NCBI GenBank assembly: GCA_040752635.1
Contig: JBFMGS010000003.1
Location: 28,163-92,162 of the forward strand
Reading direction: 5' to 3'
DNA: 64,000 bases
DNA from: JBFMGS01 sp040752635
GTDB lineage: Bacteria; Bacillota; SHA-98; UBA4971
A model generated the notes under the pieces. It had not been told where the DNA came from. It searched no databases and saw only the letters and a program-made list of their open reading frames with translations. The position numbers were made by a program, and so were the translations under genes. Positions within the stretch are counted from its first letter, which is position 1. The number at the start of each line of letters is the position of its first letter. Of this stretch, positions 52,057 through 60,828 are shown one piece after another.

Positions 52057-53027
52057 GCTACGCCCTCCCCCTGGCTCAAGAGTTGGTCGACATGCTGTCG
52101 AAAGACTTTCGCCGCCGCCGGATGGCGCATCACCATTATGTCCGCGCCGGCCTGCAAAAGGGCGACTGCGGTCATGAGCTCCCAGGCCACTCCGCGCTTG
52201 AGCTGCGGGCCCCATCCCGGCGCTCTGTCATCCGGTTCCTTAGCTTCCTTCGCCCGCCACGCCTCCTGGCCGACGAAGGTAACGACAGGCATGGCTAGCA
52301 TCTTGTCTCCCTGGAGCGCTCCCAGCCGCACCCTTTCCATTATCGAGTAGCAGTATTCGATCCCATATCCAAGCGCGCCGCTCATGGGGTCGATGACGAT
52401 TCTCTCAGGAGCAAGCCCCATCTCAGTGATGAGTATGTTGAGCTGCTTTGCTATGTTTATGTCCAGCGGCGACTGGGCTATGATATTGTGGCCGTTCACC
52501 ATGCACGTCGCCACCAGGGACTTGTAATTCTCCTGCCTGGCTATGCCTATGAGACAGTTCTCGCCCGCGGCCGCTTCCCCGACCGCCGGCATAACCTCGT
52601 TGTCCTTGTCCGGATCGCCGCAGCCAATGATTATGAGCGGAACGCCTACGGCGGAAAGCACCGACTTCACGGTGGCCTGGGCATCGGCAGGCCCCCGGTT
52701 TTCGCGATCCGGGTCGCACGACGCGAGCCTGAGCATCACGAGATCCGCGCCGTACTCGCCCACGCACTTTTCCGCCCAGGCGGCAGGGTCCGACACCACA
52801 TCCGCATAGGGCTCGCGCACAACTTCGGGCCATTCGTCGGGGGCGGTATCCCAAACTTCCAGCGCAATTCTGGGCGGATTCGGAGTTATGCCCTCAAAGT
52901 GAAGAAACGGAAGCCCTGTTTCACCGCCCACCGTCACCGAGCCTGTCCGGGTGCCGCCGCGATCGCGCGTGGCACCGATGGTCACCTCGCGCACTTTGCC
53001 AGTCCAGTTCTCCTTCAGAACTTCCAC
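52053..53027 (-). CDS. acsD: Corrinoid iron-sulfur protein small subunit (CODH/ACS delta)
   Basis: 324 residues from GTG at 53027, with AGGAGGG 9 nt upstream; a TTG at 53048 is less likely. TIM-barrel delta subunit: FEGITPNPPRIALEVWD, DLVMLRLASCDPD, ENYKSLVATCMVNGHNIIAQSPLDIN and a C-terminal ADIMVMRHPAA region that caps the corrinoid. Pairs with AcsC to hold the B12 cofactor. Confidence 0.96.
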   Translation of the reverse strand: MEVLKENWTGKVREVTIGATRDRGGTRTGSVTVGGETGLPFLHFEGITPNPPRIALEVWDTAPDEWPEVVREPYADVVSDPAAWAEKCVGEYGADLVMLRLASCDPDRENRGPADAQATVKSVLSAVGVPLIIIGCGDPDKDNEVMPAVGEAAAGENCLIGIARQENYKSLVATCMVNGHNIIAQSPLDINIAKQLNILITEMGLAPERIVIDPMSGALGYGIEYCYSIMERVRLGALQGDKMLAMPVVTFVGQEAWRAKEAKEPDDRAPGWGPQLKRGVAWELMTAVALLQAGADIMVMRHPAAAKVFRQHVDQLLSQGEGVA

Positions 53028-53051
53028 TTGCCCCTTCCCTCCTCTCAAAAA

Positions 53052-53816
53052 TCAACAAAGCACCCCGAGCTTTTCGAAGATGTCTTCTGCTCCGGCCACC
53101 GCCGGCGAAGTATCTGCAAGTTCAGTGAACGGCCTCCCCATCATGTCGAACTCCGCGATGGCAGGATCGTACGGCACCACACCCGCGAGGTTCATGCCGC
53201 TCCTCTCGATTTCATCCTTGAGCGCGCCGTCAACCTCCCCGTTAGAAGCCCTCGTAATCACGAGATACCTGGAGCCCACCTTAAGCTTGAGGTTCTCCGT
53301 AAGGCGGTGGATTCGCTGCGCCGCCTGGAGTCCGCGCACGGTGGGGTCGCTGGTCACAAGGAGTACGTCGACGCTGTCTGTCGTGCGCCTGCTGAGGTGC
53401 TCCAGCCCGGCCTCGTTGTCCATCACCACAAACCTGTAGCTACCTGCAAGTTCGTTCATGAAGTGGCGGAGCAGATTATTCGCGTAGCAGTAACACCCCG
53501 GGCCTTCCGGGCCTCCCATGACGAGGAGGTCGATTCCCCTGCCCTCCACCATGGCTGCGTGAAGCCGGTACTCGATGTACGTCTCTTTGGTCATGCCCGG
53601 AAATTGACCGTTCCGCAGCGATACCGAATCGTCCAAGAGCTCCGCGATGGTGACCTCAGCCCGCATCCCGAGGGTTTCCCCAAGGTTTGCGTTGGGATCA
53701 GCATCCACGGCCAGTATCGGCCCTTTCCCGCGCTTGCGCAGGTAACTTATGAGCAGAGCCGCGAGCGTAGTCTTTCCTGTGCCGCCTTTGCCAGCTATAG
53801 CTATCGTGAATGCCAC
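53052..53816 (-). CDS. acsF: CooC/AcsF-type nickel-insertion ATPase
   Basis: 254 residues. Deviant Walker A GKGGTGKTT (9-17), DADPNANLGETLG (40-52), and the CxC pair in GPGCYCYANNLL that binds nickel at the dimer interface. Matures CODH or ACS. Placed between acsV and acsD as in the Moorella acs cluster; a second paralog is encoded at 63289-64000. Confidence 0.94.
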   Translation of the reverse strand: MAFTIAIAGKGGTGKTTLAALLISYLRKRGKGPILAVDADPNANLGETLGMRAEVTIAELLDDSVSLRNGQFPGMTKETYIEYRLHAAMVEGRGIDLLVMGGPEGPGCYCYANNLLRHFMNELAGSYRFVVMDNEAGLEHLSRRTTDSVDVLLVTSDPTVRGLQAAQRIHRLTENLKLKVGSRYLVITRASNGEVDGALKDEIERSGMNLAGVVPYDPAIAEFDMMGRPFTELADTSPAVAGAEDIFEKLGVLC

Positions 53817-53867
53817 CTTCGTAGCGTCACTCCCAACCGCGTCATATCTCGAATCTACGGGGCGCCA

Positions 53868-55754
53868 TCAGGCCAAAACCGACGGGAACAGTGCAAGGTC
53901 TGTGTGGGGAAGAAACAGCGCCGACACGAACTCTTCCATAAAAGTGTTGCCGACGCTCAACTCGAGGTAAGTCATGCGCCTTGCGACAAGCTCCACCTCG
54001 CGCCTGGCTTCACGGTAAAGCAGGCACATCTTCGCGCCAGCCACCGACGTGTTCCCCACATACTGGTACACCGACTCAGGAAGATCCGGAAGGAGGCCTA
54101 TCTCGATTGCCTTACGGATATTGAGGTAACTTCCGAATCCCCCGGCAATCAGGATCTTCTTTATGTCAGAGATGTCCTGGTCCACCATTCTCAGCATCGA
54201 CCGTATACCCGCATAGACGGCCGCCTTCGATCTGATGAGGTTTTTCAGGTCCGCTTCGCTAATGTAGATGTCCTCCCCCGTCGCGGTCTCGTCAGCATAC
54301 GCCAGCACAAACTGGGGGCCGTCGTCCCCCGTGCGCATCCTCTTACCCTCGTAAGCTACGTCGAATGATCCGTTCCGCGATATGACGCCGGCCCGCCGCA
54401 GCGACGCAAGGCAGTCGATGAGCCCGGATCCGCATATCCCTGCCGGCTTTGCCGCGCCGATGGTACGGTAAGCGACCTCGTCATACGCAGGATCGACCTC
54501 GACGTGCTCGATGGCCCCCCGCATGGCGCGCATGCCGTGGCGGATGCCCACCCCTTCAAACGCCGGCCCCGCCGAACACGCGCACGCCAGGAGCCAATCG
54601 CGGTTGCCAAGCACCATCTCTCCGTTGGTGCCGATGTCAACGAACAGCACCACATCGTCCGAGTTGGCAACGCCCGTAGCCACAACCCCCGAAGTGATGT
54701 CCCCGCCGACGTAGCTTGCGACGCCCGGCAGGCAGAACAGCCACGCCTCCGGCGCGACGTGTAGCCCGATCTCCAGGGCCTTCACCGGCGGCACCGAAGT
54801 TGCAGCCGGCGTGTAAGGCTCGAGCCTGATATATGTCGGGGGAATGCCCAGCAAGAGATGGGTCATGGTGGTGTTCCCGGCGCACACGACCACCTTGATG
54901 TCCTTATCCTTTATGTGCAGGTGGCGTGCAGCCTCGCCGATGAGGTCGTTGATGGTTTCGATCACGGCTTCCTGCAATCTCGCGAGCCCGTCCTCGTTCT
55001 CGTCCGCGTAAATGATCCGGGATATGACGTCATCCCCGAACCTCGACTGCCTGTTGTAGGCACCGCGAACGTCCAGCGTATCGCCGCTTGCAAGGTCCAC
55101 CAGGTGCGTCACGCAGGTAGTCGTCCCGACGTCCACGGCAAGGCCATAACAGGGCGAGTCGTCGCGCCCCGGCACGATGTCAACCACTTCCGTCATACCC
55201 CTCGCATCCACGCACGACACCGTGACTTGCCAGTTACCGTCCCTCACGACACGGGGCGCTTTCCGGAGCACCCCCAGGTCCACCTGGAAGTTGCGAGACC
55301 CGGCGTCTTTTGCGAGGGCTGTATAGAGTCTCGTGAGGTCGCTCGCCGAGTCCTCAAGGCACGGCTCCGGCAGGCTCAGGCAGACCTTGCGGAAAACAGG
55401 GCGCAAGCCACCCTTTTCAGCCTCCACCGCCGACGCCTCGCCAGCACCGGTCACGACCTGGTGCTCAACCAGCCGTGACCTTGGCGGCACCTCCACCTCC
55501 ACATCGCTATGCACCGTAGCCTGGCATGCGAGCACCATGCCGCAAGCTGCCTCATCGGGGCGAAGCTGGGGCGCCCTCGGGGCGTGTACCTTGCCGGATC
55601 TCACCATGACCCGGCACTGTCCGCACGTGCCATTGCCACCGCACGCGCTCCTCAGCGCAACACCCGCCTCCGTCGCAGCATCGAGAAGCGTTTTCCCCTC
55701 GGACACCGCCGCGCTTTTCGCGTCAGGCTGGAACGTTACGACATACCCGGGCAT
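53868..55754 (-). CDS. acsV: Reductive activator of the corrinoid protein (ASKHA ATPase, RACo)
   Basis: 628 residues. N-terminal plant-type [2Fe-2S] domain (CGGNGTCGQCRVMV with a fourth cysteine in LACQA), a linker region, and a C-terminal ASKHA ATPase domain (GLAVDVGTTTCVTHLVDL, VVCAGNTTMTHLLLGI, LFVDIGTNGEMVLG, ILIAGGFGSYLNI). Uses ATP to drive reduction of inactive Co(II) corrinoid back to Co(I). Starts 1 nt after acsC. Confidence 0.94.
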   Translation of the reverse strand: MPGYVVTFQPDAKSAAVSEGKTLLDAATEAGVALRSACGGNGTCGQCRVMVRSGKVHAPRAPQLRPDEAACGMVLACQATVHSDVEVEVPPRSRLVEHQVVTGAGEASAVEAEKGGLRPVFRKVCLSLPEPCLEDSASDLTRLYTALAKDAGSRNFQVDLGVLRKAPRVVRDGNWQVTVSCVDARGMTEVVDIVPGRDDSPCYGLAVDVGTTTCVTHLVDLASGDTLDVRGAYNRQSRFGDDVISRIIYADENEDGLARLQEAVIETINDLIGEAARHLHIKDKDIKVVVCAGNTTMTHLLLGIPPTYIRLEPYTPAATSVPPVKALEIGLHVAPEAWLFCLPGVASYVGGDITSGVVATGVANSDDVVLFVDIGTNGEMVLGNRDWLLACACSAGPAFEGVGIRHGMRAMRGAIEHVEVDPAYDEVAYRTIGAAKPAGICGSGLIDCLASLRRAGVISRNGSFDVAYEGKRMRTGDDGPQFVLAYADETATGEDIYISEADLKNLIRSKAAVYAGIRSMLRMVDQDISDIKKILIAGGFGSYLNIRKAIEIGLLPDLPESVYQYVGNTSVAGAKMCLLYREARREVELVARRMTYLELSVGNTFMEEFVSALFLPHTDLALFPSVLA

Positions 55755-55755
55755 A

Positions 55756-57099
55756 CTACGCCCCCCATCTTGTCTTCACAAAGGACGGAATCCCGCTTGA
55801 CTCGCGGGGACCCACCATCACTTCCCAACCGGACTTCTCCTCCAGCTTGCCGCTCATGGCGGCCACGTAGCCCGGAAGGATAACCTTGCGGTGGCGGACT
55901 TTGTCAGAGACCCCCGACGAGGCAAGCGCGTCCGCGATTTTCTCCGCGGTGAACTTGCCTGCCGCCCAGGCGGTGAGCACCGACGTGCCTTCCGTGTCTA
56001 TCACGAGAAGATGAGACGGCACACGACTCGCCTCAATGTCCCCCTGAACAGTGAAGAACGTCAGCGAGAAGTTGCTCGTGACGTAGAGCGGCGAATCAGG
56101 CCCGGCCTCCCCGCCGATGCTGTAGAGCTTCGCCTCGACCTGTATCGGCTTCTGAGGATCAGTGTAGATGTTCTGGCGCAGAGTAACAAGGGGAAGCACC
56201 TGCCACCTCTGGAACGACCGCATCATCACGATCGCCGCGTATTTCGCGATATACACCCCAGCCTCGGCGATCTGAAGCTCGGGGTCTTCTGATGCCACGA
56301 ACGCCATAGCGGGATATCCGAATGGGCGGAACTTCTTCTTTATCGCAAGGCGCCTGATCTGGGTCAGGTCGGCGAGCGTTCGCGCCAGGGTGCGGCCGCC
56401 GGCGTCAAGGACGATGTCCTTGCAACCCGCAGCCGCAACCTTTGCCGAAAGGTCTGCAAGCTCCGAAAGGTCCTTGCTGCGGACAGCAACAGGGCAACCT
56501 GTTGACTTCCCAAGCTCCGCCATGCCTTCATAGTTGCTCGCGGTTGCGGCGTAGAGAAGGGGTTTATCCTTCGCCACCACGTCGAGCCCGGCCTTCATCA
56601 CTCCGGGGTCTTCAGTCATCAGGACGAGCGGCAATGACGTAGCCTCCCGAACCGCCGCGACTGCCTCACGGAACTTTGCGGCGTCGCCCGTATCGCTCCT
56701 CACCCCTATGAGGTTCACCCGGAGGCGTTGCCCAACGCGCTCAAACTCAAGCGAAGAGATCTCCCTGGCCTTCTCCCTCAGTGTCTCCGGCCCTTCGGAG
56801 TCGCCCAGCTCAAACCCCAGCCCTGTCTCGTGGAAAAACGTCTTGTCATGGCGGAAGAGCACCGTCTCGTCGCCTACGTCCAGCTTCGCGTCGCCCGCCC
56901 CAATAGTCACCAGCCTGATAGGTGGTGCGGACGCCGACTCGAGCGCTGCTCTCGCCTCCTCCGAGACGTACGGGCAGGCGTCAAGAGATGCCTTGCCCGC
57001 CGCAAGAGCCATGGCAAATGCAAGACAGGTGGGAGGTCCGCACTCCCGGCAGTTCTTCTTGGGTAGAAGCTTGTATATCTCCAGCCCTGTAAGCCCCAT
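55756..57099 (-). CDS. acsC: Corrinoid iron-sulfur protein large subunit (CODH/ACS gamma)
   Basis: 447 residues from ATG at 57099, with AAGGAGG 6 nt upstream; the frame open to 57225 crosses a repeat element. N-terminal [4Fe-4S] domain with CRECGPPTC and a later Cys in DACPYVS, a central TIM barrel, and a C-terminal B12-binding domain (VLLVIDTEG-like strand, SDKVRHRKVILPGYVAAMSG). Methyl carrier between AcsE and AcsB. Confidence 0.96.
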   Translation of the reverse strand: MGLTGLEIYKLLPKKNCRECGPPTCLAFAMALAAGKASLDACPYVSEEARAALESASAPPIRLVTIGAGDAKLDVGDETVLFRHDKTFFHETGLGFELGDSEGPETLREKAREISSLEFERVGQRLRVNLIGVRSDTGDAAKFREAVAAVREATSLPLVLMTEDPGVMKAGLDVVAKDKPLLYAATASNYEGMAELGKSTGCPVAVRSKDLSELADLSAKVAAAGCKDIVLDAGGRTLARTLADLTQIRRLAIKKKFRPFGYPAMAFVASEDPELQIAEAGVYIAKYAAIVMMRSFQRWQVLPLVTLRQNIYTDPQKPIQVEAKLYSIGGEAGPDSPLYVTSNFSLTFFTVQGDIEASRVPSHLLVIDTEGTSVLTAWAAGKFTAEKIADALASSGVSDKVRHRKVILPGYVAAMSGKLEEKSGWEVMVGPRESSGIPSFVKTRWGA

Positions 57100-57172
57100 A
57101 CACATCCTCCTTTTTCGCACCCAAGTTGATACACGAGGGCATTTGCCACTTTGCAGCGTATCAGCCTTGCCC

Positions 57173-57334
57173 GGGGTTGCCGGTGTTGCATTCCGGGTTC
57201 CCACTCGGAGGGAGGCATACCCCACCCCGGTCCTGACGGTACTCGCCCGCCCTCTGCAGGGCGCCTCCGATTAATTCGGCCCGCCGGCAGATGGCCGAAT
57301 TAATAGGCCCCGTCATGCAATCACCGGCAACCTC
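57173..57334. mobile_element. Palindromic repeat element, copy B (uninterrupted)
   Basis: Inverted ends GGGGTTGCCGGTGTTGCA (57173-57190) and TGCAATCACCGGCAACC (57316-57332). Interior: CCCTCTGCAGGG hairpin and TTAATTCGGCC (57271-57281) with GGCCGAATTAA (57293-57303), extended by an A-T pair (57270/57304). Lies in the 325-nt gap between acsB and acsC, about 90 nt past the acsB stop; outer flanks CCACTTTG and CAAAGTGG are also inverted. Non-coding. Nothing else is recognised in the gap. Confidence 0.8.
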
Positions 57335-57424
57335 TGACAAAGTGGCATAGGCTTCTCGTGATCGACTCATTACAAGACACTCGTCCTCGCTCCTGTGCGC
57401 CTATCGGCGAACGTCTATGGCCAG

Positions 57425-59545
57425 CTACATCAGCGGCGGCATCGAGAGCGCCGGGTGGCCCTTCTCCTCGAGGAACGGCAGGATCTCCTCGATAGTGGTC
57501 CCCACCGTTTCATCTGCGATCTTGTTGTAGAAGCCATTGAGGCCGAGTTCCGCGGCCCGTCTCACGAGGCCTTCCTTCAGGAACTCCTTCACTTCTTTAG
57601 GCATCCACACCACGCGGGCGAGTCCACCGTCGGCCGCGATGAACTTGCGCGACAGCACATAAGACCTGCCGTGGCCCATGAACCCGGGCGTCTGAACTCC
57701 GCCGCCTACACTCCCTGCGAGCGTGGAGAACTTCATGCCGCACGGCGTCATTCCGCTAAACTCCCGGTTCACGATCATCACGCCGTTCGCTTCAGGGAGG
57801 ATAGCCATTATGCACTCGAAGCACCCACACGAAGTCATGGGGTTCTCGAGGAGCGTGTAGATGTTCACCGTATCGAGCGTGTTGTGAGAGGCCTGCTTGA
57901 GGAACTCGTTCACCCCGACCCACTGGCCTTTCACGGGCTCGATGCATTCACCCTTTACTATCGGCTGGTTTGGGCCTGTCGGGGTGATTTCAAACGACGC
58001 CTTCGCGTCGAGCCAGCTCACAGCGCCGCAAAGGCCGATGCGCTCCGGCGCCACGATGCACACGTGGTTGGGCGCGAACGACTGGCATAGCGTGCACGAG
58101 TAGAAGGTGTCCACAGACTCGTCGGTCAGCCCGGCCAGCCTGGCGTCGCGCGCGGCATACTTCTTGCGGGCCACCTCGAGTTGCTCCAGCACCTGCGCCC
58201 TGTCGGTTATGAGCGTGACCTGCACCCTGTCTACGATTGCCGGGAAGTCCGACTTGAACTTGGCGTAGAGAATCTCTCCGAAATGGCGCACGCGGAAGCC
58301 CTTGTTGAAGGCGTCGCGGCTTATCCGCATCCAGCAGATATCCCTCTGCGCGATGTGCCAGCAGCCTTCGGCATAGTTTATGAAGTAGTGGACCCGCCGC
58401 TCCAGCACGGGCTCGAAGTCCTCCTGCATCTTGCGCCCGGCGACGTCCACCATGATGCCCAGGGGCATCGCGGTCCCGGCAGCCACCTCGTCTATCTCAG
58501 GCCCGATGACCGTTATCTTGCCGTCCTCCACCTCGTCCATGGCCCTCATCCGCACAAGCTCGAAGGCGGGCGACCTCTGCCCTCCGAACTCGACGTGCAT
58601 GTCTTCCTTGCGGATGCGTTCGCCTTCGAAAGCGGGGCCGAACGTCACGGGGATCGGGATATCGACTATCTTTATTTTGATGTTCCGGAGCTCGAGCGCC
58701 CGCTGAACCATCTTCACGTAATCAGGCTCGTACACAAACAGGTCCGGGATCTCCTCGACCTGCTGGTCAGTGACGACCGGAAACCCGAGATGGATCGCGC
58801 CGAATTCCGCCGCGATTCGCACCTCGTCGAGCTCGCCTAGGGCAAGCACGAACGCGTCAACCCTCTCTGCCTGGTACTTCAGCATCTCGCCGCGCTTTCC
58901 AGGGGCGATGCCGCCGAAAGCGAGCCCCGCCCGCAACGCGAAGTTAACCGCGTGAATGGCCGCGGTGAAATGGCCGAGCGGGAACGCCATGTAATCGGCG
59001 CCGAGGCGCATCCCTTCCTCGAGCAATTGCTCGATTATGTCGTTTACCATTATGACAAGGATGCCGCGTTTCTGGAGCTCCTTGTACAGCGTCACCGCGT
59101 CCTTCGAGGTTCGGGCTTTTCCTATTATTACGGCGACCCCGGGAATGGTGTCGTCCACGAGCGGCACGCCCAGCTTACGCAGGACTGCATCGGACACGAA
59201 CCCCATGTAGGGGTCCTTGTAAGGGTTCTTGCCGTTTATGAACTTCAGCGCCTCTATGACCTCGGCGGCGAAGAGCGTGGCTTCCCCGGCGAGCTTGGCG
59301 TTTTCGAGCGTTGGGTCGTGCCTGATATTGGCTTTGAACTTGTTGAGCACCGGCGGCAGGTCGCCGATGGTCGGAGTGTCTTCGCCTGAAAGGCTCCGTA
59401 TCACAGGGAGCCTGTAGGCCGTATCAGGATAACCCACCGGAGTCTCCTCGCCGAAGCGCCTTATAGCCTGGCCAAGAAGGATCTCGGCGTAACTTGTCGC
59501 AATGATCGAGCCTTCAATAGCCGCCTTGCATAATTCTCTGGACAT
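57425..59545 (-). CDS. acsB: Acetyl-CoA synthase (CODH/ACS beta)
   Basis: 706 residues from ATG at 59545, with GAGGGAGGG 7 nt upstream; frame open to 59644. A-cluster ligands C484, C487, C496, C506 (CTLCQSFAPNHVC ... GLCG) and C573-G-C575 (SCGCFEC) align with Moorella ACS Cys506/509/518/528/595/597 at a constant offset of 22. Condenses CO, the AcsCD methyl group and CoA, or the reverse. Overlaps the upstream oxidoreductase gene by 32 nt. Confidence 0.97.
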   Translation of the reverse strand: MSRELCKAAIEGSIIATSYAEILLGQAIRRFGEETPVGYPDTAYRLPVIRSLSGEDTPTIGDLPPVLNKFKANIRHDPTLENAKLAGEATLFAAEVIEALKFINGKNPYKDPYMGFVSDAVLRKLGVPLVDDTIPGVAVIIGKARTSKDAVTLYKELQKRGILVIMVNDIIEQLLEEGMRLGADYMAFPLGHFTAAIHAVNFALRAGLAFGGIAPGKRGEMLKYQAERVDAFVLALGELDEVRIAAEFGAIHLGFPVVTDQQVEEIPDLFVYEPDYVKMVQRALELRNIKIKIVDIPIPVTFGPAFEGERIRKEDMHVEFGGQRSPAFELVRMRAMDEVEDGKITVIGPEIDEVAAGTAMPLGIMVDVAGRKMQEDFEPVLERRVHYFINYAEGCWHIAQRDICWMRISRDAFNKGFRVRHFGEILYAKFKSDFPAIVDRVQVTLITDRAQVLEQLEVARKKYAARDARLAGLTDESVDTFYSCTLCQSFAPNHVCIVAPERIGLCGAVSWLDAKASFEITPTGPNQPIVKGECIEPVKGQWVGVNEFLKQASHNTLDTVNIYTLLENPMTSCGCFECIMAILPEANGVMIVNREFSGMTPCGMKFSTLAGSVGGGVQTPGFMGHGRSYVLSRKFIAADGGLARVVWMPKEVKEFLKEGLVRRAAELGLNGFYNKIADETVGTTIEEILPFLEEKGHPALSMPPLM

Positions 59546-60812
59546 TTCGCTTCCCTCCCTCCTCGAAGTAGCGGCCTTTGTCATCGATAGCGTCCATGAA
59601 GGTGGCGTAGGTGAAATCGTCAGCGAGGATGCGCTCCGGCGCATCGTCGCGCCTGACCTTCTTCTTGATGAGGGCCAGCACGACCCCGGCCCTGTCCACC
59701 CCGCCTGCGAAGATGGCGCCTCGAATGACGCCGTCCTTCACGACGAGCTTCCTGTACCAGTCGCCGCGCCCCTTGCGGACAAGCTCGGTGTACCCGGGCT
59801 CCCTCGGCGATGTCACCCCCATTGATATGAACGGCAACCCGAAGATATCAATGGAGTTCATCCCCACCGAGCCGGGGTACCTGGTCGGAATGCCCGCCAT
59901 GTTGTAGGCGGCGACCCTACCCTGAGCTGTTGCAGCGGTCCACATGGCGTTTACCCGCGGCGTCTCGTAGGCCACATCGTACGCTTCGGCCGCGTCTCCT
60001 GCTGCGTAGATCCCTGGCACACTGGTTTGGAGGTGGTCATCGACGACGATGCCCCTGCCGATGCGCGCACCGCAGGATTCTGCCAGCCCGACTTCGGGAT
60101 CGACGCCCTTGCCGATGACGATAAGGTCCGCATCCACCCGGCGGCCGTCTGAAAGCACGGCCTGGCGTACTTCCTCCCCGCCCTCGATCTCAACCACGTC
60201 ACACCGCGTATCGATGACAAAACCGCGCGACACGAGCTTCTCGCGGGCGATCGCACTGGATACATCATCGAGCATCTGCGAGAGAACTCTGCCCGACGAT
60301 ATCACTACCCTCACCTCGAGCCCCACCTCGTGGAGGGCGCAGGCAGCCTTCATGCCGATGAGCCCGCCGCCCACGAGCACGGCTTTTCGCGCAAGCCTCG
60401 CTCTCGCAGCTATCGCCGCGGCGTCCTCCCAGGTCCGTAGCTTGAAGACCCCACGCTTTCTGGCACCGGGGATATCCGGGATCTTAGCCGAACCGCCCGT
60501 GGCAAGGAGCAACCGATCATACCCAAGCTCGGTGCCGTCGTCGATGTTCACCGTCTTCCTCCCGGGATCAACCGAAGTGGCTTTCTTGCCCATGAGAACG
60601 TTTATGCGGCGAGATTCGTAGAACCCGGGCTCGCGCATGAGCATCGCTGATTCTTCAATCTTTCCCGCGATGTAGTACGACGTCATGCACCTCGAGTAAA
60701 ACGGGTGGTTTTCCTCGGAAACGACCGTTATCTCGCACTTCGGGTCGAGCCGCCTGAGGGTCTCAGCACATCTCATCCCGGCGGCGCTACCTCCAATAAT
60801 CACGTGCTTCAC
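59514..60812 (-). CDS. FAD/NAD(P)-dependent oxidoreductase of the CooS-CooF type cluster
   Basis: 432 residues, two-dinucleotide-binding fold: FAD GGSAAGMRCAETLRRL (7-22), NAD(P) VLVGGGLIGMKAACAL (about 145), GIYAAGDAAEAYDVAYE, and a C-terminal dimerisation region. Resembles NADH-rubredoxin/CoA-disulfide reductase-like proteins. Encoded between cooS and acsB, the arrangement of CooS-CooF-FNOR clusters, where it is proposed to pass CO-derived electrons from CooF to NAD(P)+. No redox-active disulfide motif at the canonical SFXXC site was seen (the stretch reads YSRCMTSYY, which has one cysteine), so a CoA-disulfide-like activity is not excluded. Confidence 0.85.
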   Translation of the reverse strand: MKHVIIGGSAAGMRCAETLRRLDPKCEITVVSEENHPFYSRCMTSYYIAGKIEESAMLMREPGFYESRRINVLMGKKATSVDPGRKTVNIDDGTELGYDRLLLATGGSAKIPDIPGARKRGVFKLRTWEDAAAIAARARLARKAVLVGGGLIGMKAACALHEVGLEVRVVISSGRVLSQMLDDVSSAIAREKLVSRGFVIDTRCDVVEIEGGEEVRQAVLSDGRRVDADLIVIGKGVDPEVGLAESCGARIGRGIVVDDHLQTSVPGIYAAGDAAEAYDVAYETPRVNAMWTAATAQGRVAAYNMAGIPTRYPGSVGMNSIDIFGLPFISMGVTSPREPGYTELVRKGRGDWYRKLVVKDGVIRGAIFAGGVDRAGVVLALIKKKVRRDDAPERILADDFTYATFMDAIDDKGRYFEEGGKRNVQRIMQGGY

Positions 60813-60828
60813 CGGAGCACCACCTCTC

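Noticed and set aside
52488..54368. A 626-codon open frame on the plus strand opposite acsD, acsF and acsV
   Set aside because: It is the GC-rich antisense frame of three well-supported genes; its translation has no recognisable domain and is rich in Arg/His, typical of shadows.
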